Assembly (NCBI GenBank): GCA_030145715.1
Contig: JAIXHQ010000010.1
Location: 33,234-97,233, forward strand
Length of the DNA stretch: 64,000 nt
From: Sphingopyxis sp.
Lineage (GTDB): Bacteria; Pseudomonadota; Alphaproteobacteria; Sphingomonadales; Sphingomonadaceae
Reading direction: 5' to 3'
Below, piece after piece: positions 53,892-62,494 of this stretch (within the stretch, counting starts at the first letter, position 1; each line of letters starts with the position of its first letter). A program made the position numbers and the translations under genes. Below the pieces are notes generated by a model. It worked only from the letters and a program-made list of their open reading frames with translations. It was not told where the DNA came from and made no database searches.

Positions 53892-55982
53892 TTAGAACCG
53901 GTAGGCGATGCTTGCGCTGACCACCCGCGGATCGCCAAACCGACAGGCCAAGCCGTCGTCGCCGCAATCGACATATTTCTTGTCGAACAGATTGCGCGCA
54001 TTCAGCGACAACCGCCACGAAGCCACGTCCCACGACAATAGCGCATCGACCAGCGCATAGCTGCGGTTGCGCAGGCTGCTGCCCAATAGGCTGCTGCCTC
54101 CGATGTAACGCAGGCCGCCGCCGATCTTGACCCCATCGAGGCCCAGAGTGCCGAGCGAATAATCCGCCCAGGCAGAGAACTGATGCTTCGGCAGGCCCGA
54201 CGGACGCTGCCCCTGTTCCAGCGGATCTTCCGAAACCGTGATCTTGGGCATCGTATAGGAGTAAGAGACCAGCGCGTTTAGCCCGGTCACAACCTCTGCC
54301 TGCGCCTCCAACTCGGCACCGCGCACACGAACTTCGCCGCGCTGAACGAAACCGGCGAGGTCAGGGTTATAGGTGACGACGTTGGTCTGGGTGAGCTGAT
54401 ACAGCGCGGCGCTGACGAGCAGCTTTGATCCGGGCCGCTGATAGCGGATGCCAGCTTCATATTGTTCGCCCCTGGTCGGCTTGTAACGGTTGCCGTTCAC
54501 GTCGGCGCCGGCCGTCGGCTGAAACGACCGGCTGTAGCTGGCATAGGGCGCGACGCCGCCGTCCGACACATGGACCAGCGCGGCGCGCCAGGTGAAGGCG
54601 CTGTCGCTCGTCCGCGTGGTGGAAGCCGACGTATTGGGCGTATTGCGCGTCTTGACCCAATCCTGACGGCCGCCAAGGACGATCGTCCATCGATCGGCGA
54701 TCTTGATCCGATCCTGCACATAAAGTCCGGTCTGCACACTCCTCTGCCGGAACCCTATGTCCGACGCCGGATTGGGCACGATGGCACCGCCATAGGTGGG
54801 GGCATAGACGTTGAGCGGCGCGGCCGTTCCCAGCGCCAGGCGAACCTGATCGTAGGTCGGGCGATAATAGTCGAGGCCGATCATCAGATCATGTTCCAGC
54901 GGGCCGGTGGAGAATCCGGCCTTCAGGCGGGTGTCGCTTGAAAGCGTGCTCGTCTTTTCGTCGCGCACGCTTGGCCGCCGGGTCAGAACCCCGGCCGCGG
55001 TGATGCTGCGCGCGACCAGATAGTCCCATTTCAGCGTGCCCTCATAATAGCGCACCGCCTGTTCAAGGCGCAGATTGTTCGAAAACTGATGGGAGAATTG
55101 ATAGCCGATGTTCCACTGATCGGCCTCATATTTGTCGAATCCGGGCTCGCCCAAAAAGCGATCGCGCGGGATCGGGCCATTGGTCAGCCCCGTTCCGTAA
55201 ACCATCGCGGGATTGAGCGGCGTCGGGAACCGCGTACGGATCGCCTGATAGCTGCCCAGCAGCGTCAGTTCGGTCGCGTCGCCGGGCCGCCATGTCAGGG
55301 CCGGCGCGATAAAGCGGCGGTCGTCGTTGATATAGTCGACCTCGGTATCCGCGTCGCGCCATAGCCCTGTCACGCGAAAGGCGAGGGTGCCCGCGTCGTT
55401 CAGCGGGCCAGAGATGTCGGCGGCCAATTCCTTGCGGTCGAAGCTGCCATATTGGGCGCGCGCTTCGCCGAACCATTGGAAGACCGGTTTCTTGGAAACA
55501 TTGTTGATGACGCCGCCGGGGCCGATCTGCCCGTAGAGGACCGATGCGGCACCGCGCAGCACCTCGATCCGTTCCAGACCATAGGGCTCGATCCCGCCGC
55601 CATAGGTGGCGGCCTGCGGCTTCATGCCATCCAGCAGGATGCCGCCCGTTGCGGAGTTGAGGTTGAAGCCGCGGATCGTCGCGGTGTCGGACGTGCGGTT
55701 GAACGCATTGTCGGTGACCTGGATGCCAGGCGTGTAGCTCAGGCTTTCGGCGACGGTTTTCGTGTTGATGGCGGCGATGAAGCCGCGATCGACGACCGAG
55801 ACCGACTGCGGCGATTCGAGCAGCCGTTCTTCGGTCTTTCCGACCGAGACCGGGTTATCGGTCCGGGCCGTCACGACGATGTCGCCAGCCGTCGGTTCAC
55901 CTTTTTCCGCCGAATTCGATTGCGCAAAGGCGGGTGCCGCCATGCATAAAATACTACCACTCAACACGCCCACGATTTTCAA
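53892..55982 (-). CDS. TonB-dependent siderophore receptor
   Basis: Outer-membrane ferric-siderophore transporter, 696 residues. Signal peptide MKIVGVLSGSILCMAAPAFA, TonB box DIVVTARTD, siderophore-type plug SPQSVSVVDRGFIAAINTKT, ATIRGFNLNSATGGILLDGM and IEVLRGAASVLYGQIGPGG, and a barrel ending SASIAYRF. It starts at a TTG (55982) with GAGGAG eight bases upstream. A Fur-like box lies 17 bases before the start, and the PepSY protein follows. Likely FhuE/FpvA class. Confidence 0.94.
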   Translation of the reverse strand: MKIVGVLSGSILCMAAPAFAQSNSAEKGEPTAGDIVVTARTDNPVSVGKTEERLLESPQSVSVVDRGFIAAINTKTVAESLSYTPGIQVTDNAFNRTSDTATIRGFNLNSATGGILLDGMKPQAATYGGGIEPYGLERIEVLRGAASVLYGQIGPGGVINNVSKKPVFQWFGEARAQYGSFDRKELAADISGPLNDAGTLAFRVTGLWRDADTEVDYINDDRRFIAPALTWRPGDATELTLLGSYQAIRTRFPTPLNPAMVYGTGLTNGPIPRDRFLGEPGFDKYEADQWNIGYQFSHQFSNNLRLEQAVRYYEGTLKWDYLVARSITAAGVLTRRPSVRDEKTSTLSSDTRLKAGFSTGPLEHDLMIGLDYYRPTYDQVRLALGTAAPLNVYAPTYGGAIVPNPASDIGFRQRSVQTGLYVQDRIKIADRWTIVLGGRQDWVKTRNTPNTSASTTRTSDSAFTWRAALVHVSDGGVAPYASYSRSFQPTAGADVNGNRYKPTRGEQYEAGIRYQRPGSKLLVSAALYQLTQTNVVTYNPDLAGFVQRGEVRVRGAELEAQAEVVTGLNALVSYSYTMPKITVSEDPLEQGQRPSGLPKHQFSAWADYSLGTLGLDGVKIGGGLRYIGGSSLLGSSLRNRSYALVDALLSWDVASWRLSLNARNLFDKKYVDCGDDGLACRFGDPRVVSASIAYRF

Positions 55983-55998
55983 CTAGATGCTCCTCATC

Positions 55999-56017
55999 AA
56001 TGCGATTGATTCGCATT
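55999..56017. promoter_or_regulatory. Fur-like box upstream of the siderophore receptor
   Basis: AATGCGA (55999-56005) and TCGCATT (56011-56017) form a perfect 7-5-7 inverted repeat of 19 bases, the Fur box length. Placed 17 bases before the receptor start, it would cover the leader or promoter and repress under iron-replete conditions. Confidence 0.65.
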
Positions 56018-56255
56018 AGACAGAATGCCCGGGCGACGCAATGCCGCTTCCGATCGCCCGGAACTTTTGATGAAAAAGCTTTTGTTATGCCGAAGAAAAG
56101 CTCGCGATCGGAACTGCGGCAGACAGCAGGCAGCGCAAATGTGACATATGTCGAAATGGCGGGCCACGCCCGATGATGATGAGCACTACACCTACGCTGT
56201 GGCACTACGCTAGTGCCGCCGGGAGGTGCCTCCAATCGCAAAACGACCGCTTTTC

Positions 56256-56338
56256 CCGCCGTTCGATCTGCGACCGCAAAACGGCGGAAGGCAACTTTCG
56301 ACCAGCACGCGCCGTTCACTGGGCGAGCGCTGAACGGC
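56256..56338 (-). terminator. Two tandem stem-loops downstream of the ammonia-lyase
   Basis: CCGCCGTT (56256-56263) pairs with AACGGCGG (56280-56287), and GCCGTTCA (56311-56318) with TGAACGGC (56331-56338). On the minus strand they start 61 bases past the ammonia-lyase stop. The rest of the 416-base spacer 55983-56398 shows only the Fur-like box; short open frames there look like chance. Confidence 0.5.
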
Positions 56339-56398
56339 AGCATCTAACGGATCCTGCTATCGGTCTTTACATTGCAGACATCGCGCTCAGTGGCCGCG

Positions 56399-57358
56399 TC
56401 ACGCCTCGTTAAGCGCAGCCAGATATTTGGCAGTGCTGATATTGCGGCCGCAGAGCACGACCGCGACTTTCCTGCCGCGAAGCTGGTCCGCCATTGCGAT
56501 GAGTCCGGCCAGTGCCACCCCGGCTGCTCCCTCGACCAACCATCGGTCATGCTCCGCAATCAGCCACATGGCGCGCTTGATCTCCTGTTCGCTCACCGCC
56601 ACACGACGGTCGACGACCTCGTTGCACAAGTCGAGCGTGATCGCGCCGGGCTCGATCCCGCCTGCCGTGCCGTCGGAAATTGTGTCGGTTTCCGGCACAT
56701 CATGGATATAGCCCGCCTCCAGCGCACGCATCAGGCAGGGTGACGCCTCGGGCCAGCAGCCGACCAGCATCGCGTCCGACCCGCGTCCTTTGAGAGCAGT
56801 GCCAATCCCGCTCGCGAGACCGCCACCGCCTACGGCCACGAATACAGCGGCCAAGTCTGGTGCGCTTTCAAATAGTTCGAGGCCGATCGTGCCTTGTCCC
56901 GCGATCACAGAGAGATCGTTATAGGGGGAAAGGAAGACCCGCCCGCTTTCTTCGGCTTCCCGCCGGGCGATCAGTTCGGCGTCGAGGCCCGGTCCGTCGA
57001 GTAAGCGCAGTTCAGCGCCGTAAGCACGGATCGCCGCCAGCTTGGTGGGGGAGGCTTCGGACGATGCATAGACTGTCACCGCAACACCAGCATTGCGTCC
57101 CGCCAGCGCAACCGCCTGGCCATGGTTGCCTGATGAGGCCGTGACGACACCGCGAACGCGCGCATCCTCATCAAGCATGCGGATAGCGTTGGCGCCGCCC
57201 CTGTACTTGAACGAACCCGTGGTCTGCAGATGCTCGCATTTTAGCAGCACCTCGCAGCCGAGCAGGTCGGACAGGCCGATGCTCCGCTGCAACGGGGTTT
57301 CCTGCATCTCGCGCGGTCGTTCCTGCGATGCCTCGACGATGGCCTTGAACAGCGACAT
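56399..57358 (-). CDS. Threonine/hydroxyaspartate dehydratase-like PLP enzyme
   Basis: Fold-II PLP ammonia-lyase, 319 residues. PLP lysine in TTGSFKYRGGANA, cofactor loop ASSGNHGQAVALAG, phosphate loop VAVGGGGLASGIG and C-terminal VVLCGRNIS. It acts on a small hydroxy-amino acid; threonine, threo-3-hydroxyaspartate or an ectoine breakdown product (EutB-like) are candidates. The start at 57358 has AAGGAG ten bases upstream. Divergent from a DauR-like regulator and an ornithine-cyclodeaminase-family gene. Confidence 0.88.
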   Translation of the reverse strand: MSLFKAIVEASQERPREMQETPLQRSIGLSDLLGCEVLLKCEHLQTTGSFKYRGGANAIRMLDEDARVRGVVTASSGNHGQAVALAGRNAGVAVTVYASSEASPTKLAAIRAYGAELRLLDGPGLDAELIARREAEESGRVFLSPYNDLSVIAGQGTIGLELFESAPDLAAVFVAVGGGGLASGIGTALKGRGSDAMLVGCWPEASPCLMRALEAGYIHDVPETDTISDGTAGGIEPGAITLDLCNEVVDRRVAVSEQEIKRAMWLIAEHDRWLVEGAAGVALAGLIAMADQLRGRKVAVVLCGRNISTAKYLAALNEA

Positions 57359-57387
57359 TCTTATCAAACTCCTTGTTTATACCAATT

Positions 57388-57400
57388 GTCTAATATAGAC
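57388..57400. promoter_or_regulatory. 5-3-5 palindrome in the divergent regulator spacer
   Basis: GTCTA and TAGAC flank ATA. The spacer between the two divergent genes is only 49 bases and this site sits within 8 bases of the regulator start, a strong position for autorepression and shared control. Confidence 0.55.
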
Positions 57401-57407
57401 TGATCAT

Positions 57408-58031
57408 ATGCACAAGGATTCAGTTTCTCAAATGCCCAGTCACTATCAGGCCCTCGCGGACGCGATCTCCGCGCTGTTCGGTCCATTGGTTGAGGTCGCC
57501 ATTCACGATCTCGACACCGATAGCCTCGCCTATATCGCGGGAGCCATGTCTCCGCGTGAAATCGGAGAGCCGTCACAGCTCCGTGAGCTAGGCTTGCCGG
57601 GGCACGACGGGCTCATAGGCCCGTATGATAAGACCAACTGGGATGGCCGCCGTCTGAAATCGGTGTCGGTCTTGCTGCCCGGCGACACGCCGTCTGTGCT
57701 GTGCATCAATATGGATGTTTCGCGGTTCGAGGCGTTGCGCGGCATTCTCGAAATGATTTTGCAACCCGTAGCAAGCGAGGTTGCTCCCTTGTTGCGGAAT
57801 GATTGGCACGAGACGGTCAACCGCCACATCGCCGCCTGGTGCCAGGAACGTAGCTGCGATGCGCGCAATCTGGACCGCGACCAGCGCCGCGCGCTCATCC
57901 GCTCGATCCTAGAGGCCGGGGGCTTCGAAGCGCCGCGCGCCGCGCCCTATGTGGCAAGCCTGCTCAATCTCAGCCGGGCGACGATCTACAATGAGATTGC
58001 GGCGATCCGGAAAGGGGCACTGGCGGCATGA
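57408..58031 (+). CDS. YheO/DauR-like transcriptional regulator
   Basis: A 207-residue regulator. The N-terminal YheO-type PAS sensor spans FGPLVEVAIHDLDTDSLAYI and SVLCINMDVSRFEALRG. The C-terminal helix-turn-helix is RALIRSILEAGGFEAPRAAP and LLNLSRATIYNEIAAIRK. DauR relatives sense amino acids. ATG 57408 chosen; 57432 is an alternative with AAGGA further upstream. Its stop overlaps the reductase gene, so it is cotranscribed with its probable target. Confidence 0.9.
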   Translation: MHKDSVSQMPSHYQALADAISALFGPLVEVAIHDLDTDSLAYIAGAMSPREIGEPSQLRELGLPGHDGLIGPYDKTNWDGRRLKSVSVLLPGDTPSVLCINMDVSRFEALRGILEMILQPVASEVAPLLRNDWHETVNRHIAAWCQERSCDARNLDRDQRRALIRSILEAGGFEAPRAAPYVASLLNLSRATIYNEIAAIRKGALAA

Positions 58032-58990
58032 AGATCATCGACCTTGCAGCGATCCGCGCATCCCTGGAACTGGATGCCGCCATCTCGGCAGTGCGGGCGG
58101 GCTTCATCGGCTATTCCGCCGGGCGAGCACAGCTGGGCGCCGTCGGTCATCTCGTCTTTCCGGAGGTCGATGGGGACTGTCATATCAAGTCGGCGGCGAT
58201 ATCCGGGGAGGATGTGTTCGCGGTCAAGATCGCAAACGGTTTCCCGCGCAACGCCGCGCTGGGCCTCAAGGCCAGCGACGGGATGATGATGGTGTTCGAT
58301 ACCACCACCGGCGCGCCGCTCGCACTGTTACAGGACGAAGGGCATCTGACCGACCTGCGCACGGCAATCGCGGGAGGACTTGCTGCTAGCCTTATCAAGC
58401 CTGAGAATTGCGAAGCGATCGGCATCATCGGCACCGGCATTCAGGGGCGGCTTCAGGCCGAACTCGCGGCGCGGCTCACGGGCGTGAAGCATATCCTCAT
58501 CTGGGGACGCGATGACGACAAGGCGAGCGAGCTGGCTGCCACGCTCCGCGCCGCAGGCCTTGCCGCCGAGGCGGTCGCCGACATCGCCGCGCTGACCCGC
58601 CGCACCAGACTCGTCATCACGACGACACCTGCGCGTATCCCCCTGTTGACCCGGGCCAACACCGTTCCGGGCATGCGCATCGTTGCTGTTGGAGCGGACG
58701 CCCCCGGAAAGCAGGAGGTCGAGACGGAACTTGTCGCGGCGATGGATCTGCTGGTGGCCGATGACCGATTGCAATGCGTCGACCATGGCGAGCTGTCCTG
58801 GCCGGCCGGGGCAGGCCTGATCGAAATGGCGCAAATCGCCGAACTGGGTTCGCTGCTGGCAGAGCCGCCGATCCTCGCACCAGATTCTGCCGCCCTGGTC
58901 GATCTGACCGGCATCGGCGTGCAGGATTTGGCTGTCGCTTCGACGGTGTGGCGCTCCTTTGATGCGGCGGATCGCGCCGTGAACCGATGA
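58028..58990 (+). CDS. Ornithine cyclodeaminase/mu-crystallin family reductase
   Basis: NAD(P)-dependent enzyme of 320 residues. HIKSAAISGEDVFAVKIANG, LQDEGHLTDLRTAIAGGLAA (substrate arginine region), nucleotide loop IGIIGTGIQGRLQAELAAR and VGADAPGKQEVETEL. Family members deaminate ornithine or reduce imines such as iminosuccinate and ketimines. Beside an ammonia-lyase the set recalls EutBC of ectoine use and BhcB/BhcD of hydroxyaspartate metabolism. ATG overlaps the regulator stop by 4 bases. Confidence 0.88.
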   Translation: MKIIDLAAIRASLELDAAISAVRAGFIGYSAGRAQLGAVGHLVFPEVDGDCHIKSAAISGEDVFAVKIANGFPRNAALGLKASDGMMMVFDTTTGAPLALLQDEGHLTDLRTAIAGGLAASLIKPENCEAIGIIGTGIQGRLQAELAARLTGVKHILIWGRDDDKASELAATLRAAGLAAEAVADIAALTRRTRLVITTTPARIPLLTRANTVPGMRIVAVGADAPGKQEVETELVAAMDLLVADDRLQCVDHGELSWPAGAGLIEMAQIAELGSLLAEPPILAPDSAALVDLTGIGVQDLAVASTVWRSFDAADRAVNR

Positions 58991-59106
58991 TCAAATCGAC
59001 CAGCTTACCTGTTAAAAGGTCGCACCTATCCCGCGCAGCATGGTCCAGTATCGGTGCCGAAGCTGCCGCGTGAAATCTTTGCCTGAACGTCCGTAAAGTC
59101 CCAACA

Positions 59107-59129
59107 GCCGCCCTTAGACATAGGGCGGC
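59107..59129 (+). terminator. Stem-loop downstream of the cyclodeaminase-family gene
   Basis: GCCGCCCT (59107-59114) pairs exactly with AGGGCGGC (59122-59129). It lies 117 bases past the stop in the 333-base spacer 58991-59323, which otherwise holds no gene. The spacer turns AT-rich after about 59205, probably near the prophage boundary. Confidence 0.45.
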
Positions 59130-59323
59130 GTAGCCGCGGCGGCTTAGATGTTGGAGGCTGCGGCAAACGGCGGCGTATGGCGGAATGGCGGAGCGGGAGG
59201 ACGCCACAAAAATCACGTAAATAGCTATAATAAAACGAAAAAGCAGCCCACAGATGCGCCCATTCTGACTGGCGTTCTTATAGCACGTTTCGGCGCGTTA
59301 CAGGATATTTGCCAGCATAAACC

Positions 59324-62038
59324 TTAGCTCGCGCCGCCAATCCGCTGACGGCTCTGACGCTCGGAAAGGTCTTCAGCGACGACTTGCCGAGTGCGTTCAA
59401 CAACCCGTTCTTCATGTTCGGCAAGGCGGGCTTCAATCTGTGCAACGGTTTCGTCGCTCGCGCTGCCTTCAATGACGATGCGGGGACTATCGCCCATGTT
59501 GATGGTGACGCCAGCCAAGCCAGAGCGAGCGCCGGGGCTATAGGTCGCGTTGTCGTTATCCGCGCGGGTCGCACCGGGCTTCAGGACGCTGTAGCTGCTT
59601 GTGGGCAACCCGTATTCGTCCACCGGCCCATTATAGACCGGCTGGCGGCTTTCGGCCTCGCTGATCGCGCTGGCACCCTTGCCACCGCCCCCGCCGAGTA
59701 TCTTGACCCCGAAGGCGACGAGCGCCGCAGCGGTCGCGGCCCCGGCGACGAGATTGAGGGGGAAGGGCAACGACGCGATGGCCTTGGCGATAGCGGCCAC
59801 GCCATCGGCGCTGGCGCGGGTCGCGGAGTTCGCAACGCTGCTTGCGGTCTTCGCATTGTCGAACAAGATAGACCTTGCCGCATTGACCATTTCGATAATC
59901 ATCGAAGCCGCCTGATAGGCACGGTAAGCCTTTTCGATACCTTCAAGGACGCGGTAGCCCGCCGACTTCTCTTTGAACATGCGCTTGGCCGCGCCAAGCA
60001 TGTCGCCGTAATAGCTGACTTCAGCGCGAGCCAGTTCAGACGTTGCTCGCTCGCGCTCGCGCTGACCTTCGGCGGTGCGTTCGTCGGCGGCGGCAATCTG
60101 TTCCTGAAGCTCCGCGCGCCGGTCGGCATAATTGGTCATGGTATTAATGAGGGCTTCAAAGCCAGCGCCAGCCGTGCCGAACAATTGACCGAAGCCAGCG
60201 ACGGTTTCGCGCAAAGCGTCGTTCATATCGCGGATTTGGTCAGTGTAAGCGCGGGCGTTATCAACGTCCAATTCACGCTGCCCCCGAGCTTCAGCATTGG
60301 CGATGATCGCCGCCGTTTCAGCCGCGATGGCAGCGGTGGTAACATCAATGCCCTGCTTTTGCAGAGCCGTAACCTTGGCCTCAATCTCCCTGTGGGCAAT
60401 GGCAACGGCGCGTTCGCGGGCATTCATGCCAAGTAGCTTCGACTCGAACGCCAGAGCTTCGCCCTGTTCGGTCAGTTCGCGCTTCAACTCGGCAACGGCA
60501 TTGGCATTGGTGGCTTCGCGCCAAGCTTTGCCTTCGGCCCTAATCTGTTCTTCAAGCTTGGTGCCAGCGACCGCCGCAGCCGCCTTTTCGACAGCCATCA
60601 TTTTCAGTTCAATGCGGTTCTTGCCGATAGCCGCCGTTTCCTCGCGCAACGCCTTTATGAAGTCTTCGGCATCCTTGGTGGCATCGTTGACACCATTATC
60701 ATTTGCGGCGTTGGCTCCGCGACCGGCCCCGGCATCGCTATCCCGGTCGCCCAAGCCAGCAAGGATGCGGGCGTCACGCCGCTTGCGGGCATTGGCGGCA
60801 CTGTCAGAAATTACACCATCGACCCATGCGCCGCCTTCACCATAAGCCTTGCGCCCGGCACCGCTAATATCGCTCGCGGCCTTGCTGGCAGCACCCGCAT
60901 TCGGGGTAGCCATGCGGCCAATATTGACGTTCTGAACCTCGCCAAAGACCTTTCCGAAGCCAGCCCATTCGCTCGCGCCGTTGACCAGCGACGATATGAC
61001 GTTGATCTTGGCAATGACCTTGTTGACCATGCTTTCAACGATGGCGATGACGCCATTGGCGGCTTGCATCGCGATGTCAGAGAATGCGGCGGGCAGCGCG
61101 CCCCAAGCCGCTTTGACCATAGCGAAGCCAGCAAAGAAGACGCCAACAACGGCCTTGATCGCAAAGACCGCGCCGGATTTGACCAGTTCATATAGCTGGC
61201 TGAACTTCTCTTTCACCCAATCAATCTGTGGGCCGAACGCGGCAACGAAACGGTCGCTGACGGTATCGAAGAAGCCAAGGAAAGCATCGCCCATCGTGAC
61301 GGCGGTGGAAATGCCTTGTTCCTTCAAACTGGCCAGTTCCTTCTTCGTCAGGCCAAGCGATTTGGTCGCGCTATCGCCGCTGTTCTCGACTTCGCGGGCA
61401 AAGATTGCGAACGCGCCGCCGACGACAGCAACCGCAGCGCCAACAGCGATGATAAGGGGAAGGGCCGGGGCCAATGCTGCCCACAGCGATGTTCCCATCT
61501 GTTTGAAGGCCATGCCAGCGGTGACGCCGCGTTGCCCGGCAACGGCAAGCACGTCCGCAATCTGTGGCCCCTGTTGCACCAATATCATTAGCGGGTTCAT
61601 GCCCATTGCGAGTTGAACGCCAACGTCGCTGGCCTGACGTGACAGGTTCAGCATTTCATGCCCGGCAAGCTTCGCGCCAGCGGCACCGCGCAACATGAAG
61701 TTGTTCGCCAGTTCCTGCTTCGCCTTGAAGTCGTCCATTCGGGCATTCAGGACAAGGGTAGCTTGGGCATATTCCGACGCCGATATTGCGCCGCGAGCAT
61801 ATAGATTTTCGGCTTCGGCTAGTTCGCCGTTCACCTTCATCTGTGCGACGGCATAGGGGTCAACGGACGACTTCAGCTTTTCGACGCGGGCAGCAAATTC
61901 GCTGGTTGCCGTCGCAAGCCGGTCAGTCTGTTGTTCGGCGGCGGCACCCTTTTGGGTCAGCGTGTCGAGCTTTGCGCCAGCCTGATCTACAGTGCTGGCG
62001 TCAACCTTGATGCCAAGGGTAGCAATATCAGTAGGCAC
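59324..62038 (-). CDS. Phage tail length tape measure protein
   Basis: Sets the tail length during assembly of a long-tailed phage; 904 residues. A long coiled N-terminus (VDASTVDQAGAKLDTLTQKG), hydrophobic stretch LAPALPLIIAVGAAVAVVGG, repeated Ala-rich helices, and a C-terminal part with FPLNLVAGAATAAALVAFGV and VTINMGDSPRIVIEGSA. I use the GTG at 62038 (VPTDIATLG), overlapping the upstream ORF by 11 bases with AAGG nine bases before it; a TTG at 62071 is possible. The gene looks intact. Confidence 0.88.
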   Translation of the reverse strand: MPTDIATLGIKVDASTVDQAGAKLDTLTQKGAAAEQQTDRLATATSEFAARVEKLKSSVDPYAVAQMKVNGELAEAENLYARGAISASEYAQATLVLNARMDDFKAKQELANNFMLRGAAGAKLAGHEMLNLSRQASDVGVQLAMGMNPLMILVQQGPQIADVLAVAGQRGVTAGMAFKQMGTSLWAALAPALPLIIAVGAAVAVVGGAFAIFAREVENSGDSATKSLGLTKKELASLKEQGISTAVTMGDAFLGFFDTVSDRFVAAFGPQIDWVKEKFSQLYELVKSGAVFAIKAVVGVFFAGFAMVKAAWGALPAAFSDIAMQAANGVIAIVESMVNKVIAKINVISSLVNGASEWAGFGKVFGEVQNVNIGRMATPNAGAASKAASDISGAGRKAYGEGGAWVDGVISDSAANARKRRDARILAGLGDRDSDAGAGRGANAANDNGVNDATKDAEDFIKALREETAAIGKNRIELKMMAVEKAAAAVAGTKLEEQIRAEGKAWREATNANAVAELKRELTEQGEALAFESKLLGMNARERAVAIAHREIEAKVTALQKQGIDVTTAAIAAETAAIIANAEARGQRELDVDNARAYTDQIRDMNDALRETVAGFGQLFGTAGAGFEALINTMTNYADRRAELQEQIAAADERTAEGQRERERATSELARAEVSYYGDMLGAAKRMFKEKSAGYRVLEGIEKAYRAYQAASMIIEMVNAARSILFDNAKTASSVANSATRASADGVAAIAKAIASLPFPLNLVAGAATAAALVAFGVKILGGGGGKGASAISEAESRQPVYNGPVDEYGLPTSSYSVLKPGATRADNDNATYSPGARSGLAGVTINMGDSPRIVIEGSASDETVAQIEARLAEHEERVVERTRQVVAEDLSERQSRQRIGGAS

Positions 62039-62240
62039 CGGGGTAAACCTTACGGCCACGATATTCTTCAATCCGGCCTATGCCGCCAAGGGCATAGCGA
62101 TCATGGCTAGAGCGCGCTTCGGCCTCTGCTAGCAGGGCTTCAGGCGTGGGCAGGGTATCGAGCGGAATGCCATGCTCTAGAGCCTCATTTGCGGCCTTAC
62201 GGTAGGCGCGCTCTAGGCGGCGGCTGTCTATGTCCAACAC
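62028..62240 (-). CDS. Small phage protein upstream of the tape measure gene
   Basis: A 70-residue protein from a GTG at 62240 with AAGGA nine bases upstream. It is charged and helical (LERAYRKAANEALEHGIPLD, EALLAEAEARSSHDRYALGG) and unrecognised. In long-tailed phages the slot before the tape measure holds tail assembly chaperones, so that is the best guess. It overlaps the tape measure start. Confidence 0.65.
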   Translation of the reverse strand: MLDIDSRRLERAYRKAANEALEHGIPLDTLPTPEALLAEAEARSSHDRYALGGIGRIEEYRGRKVYPGAY

Positions 62241-62413
62241 AGGTATTGTTCCTTCCTACAATACCCGGTTCCACCCTTCACATGCGCCCGCCAAGAGTCG
62301 CCGTCAAGCATAAAGCGGACGAGTAGGAAGCCATTGTTAGTTTGTAGTGGTTTGAAATAACTGGCTTTTATGTTGGCGTTCAAATGCGGTTCTTACACCT
62401 ATACTTGCTTGGC

Positions 62414-62441
62414 TTGAAGTTGTGGCGTCATTTCCTACATT
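62414..62441 (+). promoter_or_regulatory. Candidate promoter of the cyclase-effector cassette
   Basis: TTGAAG (62414-62419), 16-base spacer, TACATT (62436-62441), four of six matches each, 53 bases before the cyclase ATG. The 254-base spacer 62241-62494 is AT-rich and also has TATACT at 62400. Tentative. Confidence 0.3.
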
Positions 62442-62494
62442 CCTACAAATCATTGGCCGGGCGAGCCAAGTTGCGGGCGAAGGCAGGGGCGAAT

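Larger units (their letters stand above)
59324..62240 (-). mobile_element. Prophage remnant, tail module
   Basis: Two phage genes in phage order on the minus strand: a short ORF and the tape-measure gene. Downstream minor tail genes are replaced by chromosomal metabolism at 58990, so one prophage edge lies in 58991-59323. It may continue past the right window edge, where another minus-strand gene is cut. No integrase or attachment repeat is visible. Confidence 0.7.

Noticed and set aside
55954..56343. 129-codon minus-strand frame between receptor and ammonia-lyase
   Set aside because: It spans the tandem hairpins and the Fur-like box and overlaps the receptor start; composition looks non-coding.
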